A DNA stretch of 6,106 bases. Origin: Planctomicrobium sp. (lineage in GTDB: Bacteria > Planctomycetota > Planctomycetia > Planctomycetales > Planctomycetaceae). Location: NCBI GenBank assembly GCA_029259835.1, contig JAJDEL010000919.1, forward strand, positions 1 through 6,106. Reading direction: 5' to 3'. Positions within the stretch are counted from its first letter, which is position 1, and every line of letters begins with the position of its first letter. Both the position numbers and the translations under genes were made by a program. Positions 1 through 6,106 of this stretch are shown here, piece after piece. The notes beneath the pieces were generated by a model. The model was not told the origin of the DNA. It saw only the letters and a list, made by a program, of their open reading frames with translations, and ran no database searches.

Positions 1-1643
1 CGGTAGATCGACCAGCCGTAGGGGCCTTTGAGTTGGCTTTCGCATTTGAGTTCGAAGACTTTTTCGTGTGATTTATCGCCAGTGATTTCAAAGATTCTGG
101 CCCATTGGTGTTCGGCTGGGACTGTGTTGAAGGGTGTGCCGTCTTCGAGTTCGATGTGACCTCCATCGGTGATGAGGTAGTTGCCGGTTTGCGGCATTAA
201 GTCGGCTTCGCAATAGAACGGGCAGTAGAACACATCGTCAGGCGAGCCGTCGTACTGCCAGATTTGTTGAACGGTTTTTGACTTTTCATCAATCTTGAAC
301 TCAACGACCCGGCTGTTATTTTCGCTACCGAGTAATGGTTTGTTGAACGGACGTGCCCGGAAGTTACCGTTGTCGTAGAGACGGATGTTTCCTGCGGCTG
401 TTAACTGTGGTCCGTGCTGGTGGTAGGGCCATTTGAAATTCTTTCCGATCGGATTTAACAGGTACTTCTGCCATTTTTCTCCCCAGCCATCGTGTGTCCC
501 GAAGATCCAGATGATCTCTGCACTCTTCAAGTCGTACTTAATCATGCAGTCGAGATGCCGGAATGAGATGATAATCGCCTCTTCTTCCGGTAACAAAATA
601 AACGCATTCGCATGGCTCCAGTCTCGGCTGGAGCCATCGATGAGGTCATTGTATTTCGGTTTCCAGAACGATCCACGAGATAAAAAACCGAATCGGCTTT
701 GGTCGAGACTGTCTTTCAATTCGAACCGGCGAACAACTTCTCCGGTCGCCGGGACAAATTCGATCAACTGATCACACACGACATGCGCTGGCTCCCAGTC
801 TGCTCCAGGGTCTATGACGCTTGCCGGAAACTTTTTGAACTTCACTAAGTCTGTCGAGAGCGTGAAGAGGTTGCCATTCGGGTGTTCGGTAATCTCGTGG
901 TGCATGGTGTCGATATCGATTGGAATCGATTGATCGTTCGGAGCTTCCGTTAAACGTGACGTATGCCATTGCCGAATCAAATTTCCCGCTAAATCAATCT
1001 CGAAGGCATATCTGTAGTTCCCGTGCTGAAACAGAATGTGCCCATTCTTGAGCAAGCGGACATCGGCAGTCCGGTGTCCAGACCGCATAAACCAGACGAC
1101 CTCACCACGTTCGTTGACAGCAATCAAATAGCCGTAGTCCATCATGCTTTTATCGTCTCGCCACAGATTGACCGGGAACAGCGTGACGCCCGGTTCCATT
1201 TGATCAGTTTTCGAGAGAGTTGTTTCAATCGGCGGAAACGATTTCGGCAATGGCAGCGTCTTGAAGTGCAGCAGTTCGCTGACCTCAGTTGCTTTTGTTT
1301 TCGGGTCGATCAAGCGAACCCGAATTTCGTGATCACGACCAGGGCGCATGCTGTGAGCTATCAGTCGCAGTTTTTTCTTCGGATCTTGAGAGCCTGAAAT
1401 CGTCCAGGTGTTTTTGCCATCGGAAAGCTCCAACTCTCCGATTACCGGCGAGGTTGCAGAGACATCCACAATCGCAACCAGAGGAGCACGTTGCTGTGGA
1501 TTTGGAGATACAACAGGCTCGCCGTCAAAGAGTGACACGACCACCTTTTGAGCCGTGACGACTTCGGCCTGTGTCGCTGGGGAGAATTGACTTCCGCAGC
1601 CACACAACCCTGTACATAAGATTAACAAGAACGAACGCAACAT
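1..1643 (-). CDS. Arylsulfotransferase (ASST) family lipoprotein, C-terminus cut by window edge
   Basis: This minus-strand frame is open from an ATG at 1643-1641 to the left edge, giving 547 codons without a stop. The N-terminus is a short hydrophobic stretch (about residues 5-13) followed by a lipobox-like L13-C14-G15-C16, so export and lipidation at C16 are likely. Residues about 30-130 look like a beta-rich N-terminal domain; the rest resembles the ASST beta-propeller. Visible ASST-type motifs are HHE at 248-250 followed by HPNGN (254-258), DWSHAN (341-346), SFR (360-362), and HQH (408-410) followed by YDNGN (423-427). By analogy with E. coli AssT these supply the active-site histidines and arginine, with H410 the likely transiently sulfated residue. 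Known family members move sulfate from a phenolic sulfate ester to another phenol, without PAPS, outside the cytoplasmic membrane. The true substrate cannot be read here. Family members are commonly 500-600 residues, so probably little is missing. No clear Shine-Dalgarno precedes the start, only an A-rich stretch. An in-frame CPFYC (474-478) could form a local disulfide. Family call is fairly firm; activity is inferred. Confidence 0.85.
   Translation of the reverse strand, partial: MLRSFLLILCTGLCGCGSQFSPATQAEVVTAQKVVVSLFDGEPVVSPNPQQRAPLVAIVDVSATSPVIGELELSDGKNTWTISGSQDPKKKLRLIAHSMRPGRDHEIRVRLIDPKTKATEVSELLHFKTLPLPKSFPPIETTLSKTDQMEPGVTLFPVNLWRDDKSMMDYGYLIAVNERGEVVWFMRSGHRTADVRLLKNGHILFQHGNYRYAFEIDLAGNLIRQWHTSRLTEAPNDQSIPIDIDTMHHEITEHPNGNLFTLSTDLVKFKKFPASVIDPGADWEPAHVVCDQLIEFVPATGEVVRRFELKDSLDQSRFGFLSRGSFWKPKYNDLIDGSSRDWSHANAFILLPEEEAIIISFRHLDCMIKYDLKSAEIIWIFGTHDGWGEKWQKYLLNPIGKNFKWPYHQHGPQLTAAGNIRLYDNGNFRARPFNKPLLGSENNSRVVEFKIDEKSKTVQQIWQYDGSPDDVFYCPFYCEADLMPQTGNYLITDGGHIELEDGTPFNTVPAEHQWARIFEITGDKSHEKVFELKCESQLKGPYGWSIY
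612..637. repeat. Perfect 10-bp inverted repeat inside the sulfotransferase gene
   Basis: ATGGCTCCAG at 612-621 is the exact reverse complement of CTGGAGCCAT at 628-637, separated by a 6-base spacer. In the minus-strand transcript this would fold as a 10-bp stem (six G-C pairs) with a 6-nt loop. It lies within the codons for GSSRDWSHAN, that is, at the predicted active-site motif. There is no U-run after it on either strand, so it does not look like an intrinsic terminator. It may be a codon coincidence. Confidence 0.6.
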
Positions 1644-1732
1644 TTTCTTTTCGCGAAATGGAGACCACAGAATCATTAGCCTACACTCTAGCAGTCCACG
1701 ACTTTTCCTTCACCTCATTCAATGAGCCAGTC
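1644..1732. promoter_or_regulatory. Divergent intergenic region between sulfotransferase and enolase-like gene
   Basis: If the plus-strand enzyme starts at 1733, these 89 bases must carry the promoters of both divergent genes. I see no convincing -35/-10 pair on either strand; TACACT at 1682-1687 is a poor -10 candidate for the plus strand. The plus-strand reading frame is open through the region, with ATG at 1658 and GTG at 1571 as earlier possible starts. Those codons include TTA and CTA and read as unremarkable sequence, and the GTG lies inside the divergent gene. Confidence 0.4.
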
Positions 1733-3196
1733 ATGCCTGCCTACACAATCAAAGCGATTGAGTTGTACGTCCGAGAAACCTTGCCGGGACGAATGTTGTT
1801 TTCTCTCGGAAAGCAAAAGCAGGCAGCGAAGCCGAATCAAGGGTTGCTCAATCCTTTAGGACACATGCGGTTGATTTTGCAGGACTCCAACGGGCAAGAA
1901 ACCTTCGGTTGTTCCGGAGACCGGCTTTCTGTTCGATGGCTCGATAAACGACCAGGACGTTCGCTCGATCTTAAACGCCGCGAACTTGTGCAACTCCTCA
2001 ACGATGCGCGGGAAATTGCTCTCTCTGCCGGTTCATTTGAAACGCCGTTTGAGTTCTGGCAGAAAGTACACCCTCAGATTATGCAGCGAGGGAAATCAAT
2101 GAAGCAGGAAGAGTTGACGTCATCGTTTGCGTCTGCACAGTTTGAGCGTGCGGTTCTTGACGCATTCTGCCGTGCCCATGACACGCCGATTTTTGACATG
2201 GTGAAAAAGAACCGAATCGGTTTTCAGGCTGCCACGATTCATCCTGAACTGAAAGGATTTCCGTTCGAGAAATCACTGCCGGAATCTCCGCTGTCACAGT
2301 TCTGGATTCGGCACACGATTGGTTCATCCGATCCACTCACTTCCAAGGATCTTGATGACACGCAGCGTGTCAACGATGGACTGCCTGAAACGCTTGAAGA
2401 CTACGTTCGTGAAGATGGAGTGCGGTACTTCAAAATCAAAGTTTCAGGAGATCCCGACAAAGACATCAAACGACTCGCAGCGATTTGGGATGTAATTGTC
2501 GGTGCGCAGGTTCCTGTCATTACTCTTGATGCAAACGAAGCTTACGACAACTTGAAAACCTTCGAGAAATTTCTTGTTCGGTTTAATGCTGAACTGACGG
2601 GCATGTTTCAGCATGTTGCTTACATTGAGCAACCGTTACGGCGGCAACTCACGCTTGATCCCTCGACGAAAAGAGCAATTTCGCGACTTGCTGAACTGAA
2701 GCCGCTACTCATCGATGAAGCAGATGGCTCCACCGATTCCTATCGCAGGGCACTCGATATTGGCTACGACGGAACCTCACATAAAAACTGCAAAGGCGTT
2801 TTCAAATCGCTGGCGAATTACGCTTTGATGATGCACCGCGCTGAGTCTGGTCGGCAAACGTTTATGAGTGCTGAAGACTTGCAAAACCTGCCCATTGTCC
2901 CACTTCAACAGGACTTCACGACGCTCGGAATCCTCGGCATCGAACATTGCGAACGGAACGGACACCACTACAACTTCGGCCTCTCGATGCTCTCTGACAA
3001 AGACAGGGAGAACGCACTGAAGAGTCATCCCGATCTCTATTTCCGAAAGGGAGATGAAGGTTTTTTGAACATCCAGGGTGGACGAGTCAGCTGCTCGAGC
3101 CTGCAATGCCCCGGCTTCGGCATCTCGAACGAACCTGACTGGGCGTCAATGATGAAACTGAGCGACTGGGTGAAATTGCGACATCCGGAAGGGTAA
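1733..3196 (+). CDS. Enolase-superfamily enzyme, muconate-lactonizing/mandelate-racemase-like
   Basis: Predicted cytoplasmic 487-residue protein with no signal peptide. The N-terminal beta strand IKAIELYVRETLP (6-18) fits the start of the enolase-superfamily capping domain, which is why I prefer ATG 1733; ATG 1658 (25 residues longer) remains possible but would leave only 14 bases to the divergent gene. The barrel carries KIKV at 234-237 (KxK at the end of strand 2), DAN at 266-268 (first metal ligand), IEQP at 298-301 (E299, second ligand), DE at 328-329 (third ligand) and K351/K354 in GTSHKNCKG (possible second base on strand 6). This pattern, with a lysine on both sides, resembles the MLE subgroup better than the Lys/His-Asp mandelate racemase pattern. 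Such enzymes abstract the proton alpha to a carboxylate with Mg2+; the substrate is not deducible. The protein is about 100 residues longer than typical members, with extra sequence in the cap (about 20-130) and a C-terminal block containing EHCERNGHHY (404-413). No Shine-Dalgarno is evident. It is divergent from the sulfotransferase gene. Confidence 0.82.
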   Translation: MPAYTIKAIELYVRETLPGRMLFSLGKQKQAAKPNQGLLNPLGHMRLILQDSNGQETFGCSGDRLSVRWLDKRPGRSLDLKRRELVQLLNDAREIALSAGSFETPFEFWQKVHPQIMQRGKSMKQEELTSSFASAQFERAVLDAFCRAHDTPIFDMVKKNRIGFQAATIHPELKGFPFEKSLPESPLSQFWIRHTIGSSDPLTSKDLDDTQRVNDGLPETLEDYVREDGVRYFKIKVSGDPDKDIKRLAAIWDVIVGAQVPVITLDANEAYDNLKTFEKFLVRFNAELTGMFQHVAYIEQPLRRQLTLDPSTKRAISRLAELKPLLIDEADGSTDSYRRALDIGYDGTSHKNCKGVFKSLANYALMMHRAESGRQTFMSAEDLQNLPIVPLQQDFTTLGILGIEHCERNGHHYNFGLSMLSDKDRENALKSHPDLYFRKGDEGFLNIQGGRVSCSSLQCPGFGISNEPDWASMMKLSDWVKLRHPEG

Positions 3197-3307
3197 GGAA
3201 CAGGACGTCTCTCTTCAGAAACAGAGATTTGGGACCAGGAAAGTGCTCGATCCATCGCTTCAAAGCTTGTTCAAATTTCGATACACATCCAACTCGACGC
3301 GTTCTTT
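3197..3307. other. Convergent intergenic region, no clear terminator
   Basis: This gap of 111 bases lies between the stop codons of the enolase-like gene and the convergent membrane-protein gene. The only symmetric element noted is TCTCT/AGAGA just after the plus-strand stop, a 5-bp stem with an 8-base loop and no T-run. I see no gene and no convincing intrinsic terminator for either strand, so termination may be Rho-dependent or simply not recognisable by eye. Confidence 0.5.
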
Positions 3308-4582
3308 TCAAGGATTGATCGTTCCCTGGAACGGAGCAGGCAGTAGCAGTGAGTGGTGATGGAAGAGTACCAGTTTTCCCTGTTCTCCGAGGAATTGAGT
3401 AAAGAACAGAATGAAGACGAAAATTCCGATGAGGAGGACGATCAATGTCCCGAAGAGCAAGCGAACTGACCAATGTGCTTTTTTCTCCGCCTCGCGTTTC
3501 TTCACTGCCCGATGATAAACCCATCCCAGCAGAATTCGTGTTGGGTAAATGCTGACAACGAAAACGAGAGTGATCAGCCACATCGCATCGGCAGGCAGCA
3601 GGAATGCTTTGAACAAATACAACGGCAATGCGAGCAAGTACAACACGACCAAAGAGAGCGACCAAACGATAGGTGAATGAGCATAGAGCGAGCGCACTTC
3701 GCGAAGCTGCATTCCAGCGGAAAAATTTCCTTCGCTAGCAAAACGAGCCTGCAGGAACGGTGCCCAACTTAGAGTGATCGCGAGCAGAAATCCGCCGATC
3801 AAAGTCAGCAGGATCTGTATTCCTTCAGGTTCTTCAGCAATCGAAAAGAGGACGGTCGGAATCAACAGCCACAAAAACGCAACGGCGAAACCGCGAATAC
3901 CTAACGAGAAATGATTCTTGATTTCCATCCGCCGCACGAACTCTTGAATCTTTTGATCGGCGTGCGCGAAATAGCTGCCTTCGCGAAGCTGTTTGATCGT
4001 CCAGCGGATATTCTTGAACGGTCGAACAAAGCACCAGAACGAACCGCCGCGAGCTAACGCAAAAATGAGGTGCACGGTGATCAAAGCCCAGGCGATGTTC
4101 AGTCCGATATGAAAATTGATATCCGCCGTCGCACCGGGATCAATTAAACGGGCATCTGCTGCAAAACTCGATAAGAAACGGAGCGGGAGCAGAAAAATCC
4201 AAACACCGGCAGCGATGGTGACAAATCGCGGGGCGATATCCAGAAGTGGAAAACCGTCACGAATCTTACCGCTACGAGCAACGCGGCCTTCGACATTCAA
4301 GAAGTAGCCCAGCACGAAGAAGTTCACAATGGGAATCGCTGCTAAAACCGCGAGAACCAACATTAAGCTCACAAAAGCAAAGAGACGGCTAATCACCAAT
4401 CCGACAAACTTGATTGGATGCTTCCACGGAACTGGGAACGAAGCCATTTCAGCTGCTATGAAAAGATCTCGGTCTTCAGATACTGAATCCGCAGTCCCAT
4501 TTTCATCCTTTAACAGATCACGTTCTCCGTTTTCGGGAAAACGATTTTCATCAATTGAGTTTGCTGTGACCGTTTGCATCAT
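3308..4582 (-). CDS. Polytopic membrane protein of unknown function (possibly DUF4013-like)
   Basis: The 424-residue protein has an acidic, soluble N-terminal tail (about 1-50) followed by roughly eight hydrophobic segments. By eye these are near 57-83, 84-95, 117-139, 158-177, 229-248, 254-278, 305-330 and a long stretch 332-354, with a last one at 373-397. A basic loop precedes the fourth-fifth segment junction (about 187-222), and another (356-370, rich in K/R/E) precedes the last helix. After the first hydrophobic block comes NFFVLGYFLNVEGRVARSGK (87-106), which resembles the conserved GYxL...G...R region of DUF4013-type membrane proteins; I offer that only as a possible match. The C-terminus ends with HHHSLLLPAPF (408-418). 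No catalytic or transport motif is recognised. The gene opens with two consecutive ATGs (4582 and 4579), and AGG at 4590-4588 sits five bases upstream as a weak ribosome binding site. It is divergent from the DUF1549 gene and convergent with the enolase-like gene. The gene itself is certain; function is unknown. Confidence 0.85.
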   Translation of the reverse strand: MMQTVTANSIDENRFPENGERDLLKDENGTADSVSEDRDLFIAAEMASFPVPWKHPIKFVGLVISRLFAFVSLMLVLAVLAAIPIVNFFVLGYFLNVEGRVARSGKIRDGFPLLDIAPRFVTIAAGVWIFLLPLRFLSSFAADARLIDPGATADINFHIGLNIAWALITVHLIFALARGGSFWCFVRPFKNIRWTIKQLREGSYFAHADQKIQEFVRRMEIKNHFSLGIRGFAVAFLWLLIPTVLFSIAEEPEGIQILLTLIGGFLLAITLSWAPFLQARFASEGNFSAGMQLREVRSLYAHSPIVWSLSLVVLYLLALPLYLFKAFLLPADAMWLITLVFVVSIYPTRILLGWVYHRAVKKREAEKKAHWSVRLLFGTLIVLLIGIFVFILFFTQFLGEQGKLVLFHHHSLLLPAPFQGTINP

Positions 4583-4587
4583 AAAAA

Positions 4588-4590
4588 CCT
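4588..4590 (-). promoter_or_regulatory. Weak ribosome binding site of the membrane-protein gene
   Basis: AGG (read on the minus strand) lies five bases before the first of two tandem ATG codons. It is the only Shine-Dalgarno-like signal at any start in this window and supports initiation at 4582 or 4579. Confidence 0.35.
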
Positions 4591-4613
4591 GCGGAATAAT
4601 GGTTTCTCAGTTC

Positions 4614-4619
4614 AATATA
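4614..4619 (-). promoter_or_regulatory. Candidate -10 element for the membrane-protein gene
   Basis: Read on the minus strand this is TATATT, five of six matches to the sigma-70 consensus, about 32 bases upstream of the start codon. The hexamer 17 bases further upstream (4642-4637, AAACAT) is a poor -35 and overlaps the GTTTCA palindrome, so a factor bound there could control this promoter. This is a visual candidate only. Confidence 0.25.
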
Positions 4620-4638
4620 CCTTTCGCATCGAAGAGAT

Positions 4639-4667
4639 GTTTCATTGAAACGAAGATTGAATGAAAC
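4639..4667. promoter_or_regulatory. Operator-like cluster of three GTTTCA/TGAAAC half-sites
   Basis: GTTTCA-T-TGAAAC (4639-4651) is a perfect palindrome around a single central base. A third half-site, TGAAAC at 4662-4667, follows in direct orientation 16 bases after the second. The outer sites also pair as GTTTCATT (4639-4646) with AATGAAAC (4660-4667), an 8-bp inverted repeat with a 13-base spacer. A near half-site, GTTTCT, lies at 4602-4607. The cluster is in the middle of the 162-base divergent region between the membrane-protein and DUF1549 genes, where a shared regulator could act. Alternatively it could form alternative RNA hairpins in a leader transcript. The symmetry is seen directly; the role is inferred. 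Confidence 0.45.
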
Positions 4668-4719
4668 TTTGCCCCGAACTCCGTGGTAGAATTGCTGAGT
4701 GAACATATTCTTGTTCGTG

Positions 4720-4744
4720 TGTCCCATATCATTCGGATGTCCCA
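4720..4744 (+). repeat. Direct repeat TGTCCCA immediately before the DUF1549 start codon
   Basis: TGTCCCA occurs at 4720-4726 and again at 4738-4744, with starts 18 bases apart; the second copy abuts the ATG at 4745. No Shine-Dalgarno sequence is present in this leader. The pair may be chance or may mark a protein- or RNA-binding site. Confidence 0.3.
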
Positions 4745-6106
4745 ATGACGTTCAAATCGCTCATCTGTCCTGTTCTTGTTGTTGCTGGCATCGTCTGGCT
4801 GACAACCGCCAGCGCCCGTTCTTCAGCAGTGTCGGTCGATCATGTTCTCATTCCAAAGGTGAACAGAAACTCTGATCTCGACGAGACTGTCAAACTTGTG
4901 AATGGCGAACTCGCTCGACTTCGAAAAGATGCGAACTTAAAAGCAGCCGAGCCTGCCGATGAGTTAACGATACTGCGACGCCTCTCGCTGGCTCTGCACG
5001 GATCGATTCCTTCTTTGGAAGAAATCAGAAAGTTCGAATCCGATGAGAGTCCAGATCGCCTTTCACGATGGCTGGAATATCTGCTTCAAGATGATCGGTT
5101 CAACGACTATTTTGCCGAACGGCTTGCGCGAAGCTATGTCGGAGTCGAGCAAGGACAATTTCTGATTTTCCGGCGTGATCGATTTCTCAACTGGCTCACG
5201 AAGGAATTGAAAAGCAACCGACATTACGATGAGATCGTCCGAGCGATGGTCTCGGGAAAAGGCGTTTGGACCAGTGAAGGTGAAGTCAATTTTATCACGT
5301 CTGCCTTGGCTGATGACGAATTCGATCCCAATAAACTGACAGCGCGGGCGATGCGTGCTTTTTTGGGACAACGAATGGATTGTGCTCAGTGCCACGACCA
5401 TCCTTTCGATCATTGGAAGCAGGATGAATTTGAAGGTCTCGCCGCACATTTCGGGCAAGTCAAACTCAGCTTGGCTGGAATTGTTGATGGAGAAGAAAAA
5501 GAGTTTATCGTCGAGGATCGTCTAACTCTTGAAGATCGAACCGTGGAACCAGCAGTGCCGTTTAATTCGCAGTGGTTGGGGACAGACGGTTCAAGGCGAG
5601 AACGTCTGGCGCGATGGATCACTCACCCGGAAAACCAACGCTTCGAGCGTGCCGCTGCCAATCGTGTTTGGGCACTCTTGTTCGGTAAGCCGTTTCTTGT
5701 CCATCGCCCCGTCGACGATCTGCCTGACCCTGAAACCGATCCCGACACGAAAATACTAGACATCATTGGTGAGGACTTTCGAAAACAAGACTACGACCTC
5801 AGGCGATTGATTCGAGTCATTGCTGCGTCCGACGCTTTTCGTATGTCTTCGATACCTGCGACTGAACAGGCAATAGAAAGTTCGGGGCAAGAAACCAAGT
5901 CTGAAGAGGCGATGAACGAACAACTCGACATGGTCGAGCAGCGGTGGGCGGTCTACCCACTCGTTCGCTTGAGGCCGGAACAAGTGATCGGCTCGATGCT
6001 GCAGGCAAACAATCTTCGCACGATCGACCGAAATTCGCATCTCTTTATTCGTGCGCTGCGATTTCTGCGTGAAAACGATTTCGTCGATGAATTCGGTGAT
6101 CCTGGG
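4745..6106 (+). CDS. DUF1549 (PSCyt2) / DUF1553 (PSD1) exported protein, C-terminus cut by window edge
   Basis: The frame is open for 454 codons from ATG 4745 to the right edge. Residues 6-22 are hydrophobic and followed by A22-S23-A24, a good signal peptidase I site, so the protein is probably exported. DUF1549 spans about 45-245, with ILRRLSLALHGSIPSLEEI (76-94) at its start and the CAQCHDHPFDHW block (213-224), which contains a CxxCH haem-attachment-like motif at 213-217. DUF1553 begins near 281 with RRERLARWITHPENQRF (284-300), then NRVWALLFGKP (306-316), PVDDLPDP (322-329) and YDLRRLIRVIAASDAFR (350-366). This is the short architecture: there is no N-terminal PSCyt1 cytochrome domain and no LamG or Ig-like insert between the two domains. 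The family is highly expanded in Planctomycetes; biochemical function is not established. Full-length members are commonly 700 residues or more, so a large part is missing. In these bacteria the next gene is often a DUF1501 protein. The start is set by the signal peptide; no Shine-Dalgarno is visible. Confidence 0.9.
   Translation, partial: MTFKSLICPVLVVAGIVWLTTASARSSAVSVDHVLIPKVNRNSDLDETVKLVNGELARLRKDANLKAAEPADELTILRRLSLALHGSIPSLEEIRKFESDESPDRLSRWLEYLLQDDRFNDYFAERLARSYVGVEQGQFLIFRRDRFLNWLTKELKSNRHYDEIVRAMVSGKGVWTSEGEVNFITSALADDEFDPNKLTARAMRAFLGQRMDCAQCHDHPFDHWKQDEFEGLAAHFGQVKLSLAGIVDGEEKEFIVEDRLTLEDRTVEPAVPFNSQWLGTDGSRRERLARWITHPENQRFERAAANRVWALLFGKPFLVHRPVDDLPDPETDPDTKILDIIGEDFRKQDYDLRRLIRVIAASDAFRMSSIPATEQAIESSGQETKSEEAMNEQLDMVEQRWAVYPLVRLRPEQVIGSMLQANNLRTIDRNSHLFIRALRFLRENDFVDEFGDPG

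Noticed and set aside
908..936. Palindromic TCGATATCGA and TCGATT/AATCGA cluster
   Set aside because: It lies within sulfotransferase codons for a run of I, D and P residues. GAT/ATC-rich codons readily create such symmetry by chance.
433..1558. Plus-strand and minus-strand open frames of 65-124 codons within the sulfotransferase region
   Set aside because: They lie in other frames of a long minus-strand frame that has clear ASST motifs throughout. Their translations show no family features.
3206..3232. TCTCT/AGAGA stem after the enolase-like gene as an intrinsic terminator
   Set aside because: The stem is short and AT-containing, with an 8-base loop and no downstream T-run.
3320..3333. CGTTCC-CT-GGAACG inverted repeat near the end of the membrane-protein gene as a terminator
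   Set aside because: It lies inside the coding sequence, its stem is only about 5 bp with a usable loop, and no T-run follows in the direction of transcription.
2079..3665. Minus-strand frames of 62-192 codons antisense to the enolase-like gene and spanning into the membrane-protein gene
   Set aside because: Their translations have low-complexity, shadow-like composition rich in R and S, no recognisable domain, and conflict with two well-supported genes.
5063..6040. Minus-strand and alternate-frame open frames in the DUF1549 region
   Set aside because: They are antisense or out of frame to a continuous reading frame with unmistakable DUF1549 and DUF1553 motifs.
1..6106. CRISPR array, tRNA/rRNA genes, insertion sequence or transposase
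   Set aside because: No spaced direct-repeat array, cloverleaf-like sequence, rRNA signature, transposase-like frame or terminal inverted repeats with target duplications were seen on reading both strands.

Overview
The window looks like chromosomal DNA from a planctomycete (Planctomycetales-type). The strongest evidence is the partial gene at the right edge, which has the DUF1549 (PSCyt2) and DUF1553 (PSD1) architecture. That family is greatly expanded in Planctomycetes and is found mainly there and in related lineages. Weak or absent Shine-Dalgarno sites, moderate base composition and long, mostly uncharacterised proteins fit this reading. The assignment rests on protein families, not on a marker gene.

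Layout: (1) Bases 1-1643, minus strand, hold most of a secreted, probably lipid-anchored arylsulfotransferase (ASST) family protein; its C-terminus lies beyond the left edge. (2) A divergent gap of about 90 bases leads to a plus-strand enolase-superfamily enzyme at 1733-3196, a muconate-lactonizing/mandelate-racemase-like protein longer than usual. (3) A 111-base convergent gap with no convincing terminator separates it from a minus-strand polytopic membrane protein of unknown function at 3308-4582. (4) A 162-base divergent gap holds three GTTTCA/TGAAAC half-sites in an operator-like arrangement. (5) The plus-strand DUF1549/DUF1553 protein starts at 4745 and runs off the right edge.

How the genes may relate: the sulfotransferase and the enolase-like enzyme are divergently arranged and could share a regulatory region. 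One would act outside the cytoplasmic membrane on sulfate esters or phenols, the other in the cytoplasm on a carboxylate. This link is inference from position only. The membrane protein and the DUF1549 protein also share a divergent intergenic region, and its symmetric elements suggest possible common regulation. No mobile element, tRNA, rRNA or CRISPR array was seen. No gene-free stretch exceeds about 160 bases. No clearly novel multi-gene system is demonstrated; the most checkable points are the half-site cluster, the unusually long enolase-family enzyme and a strong inverted repeat inside the sulfotransferase gene.
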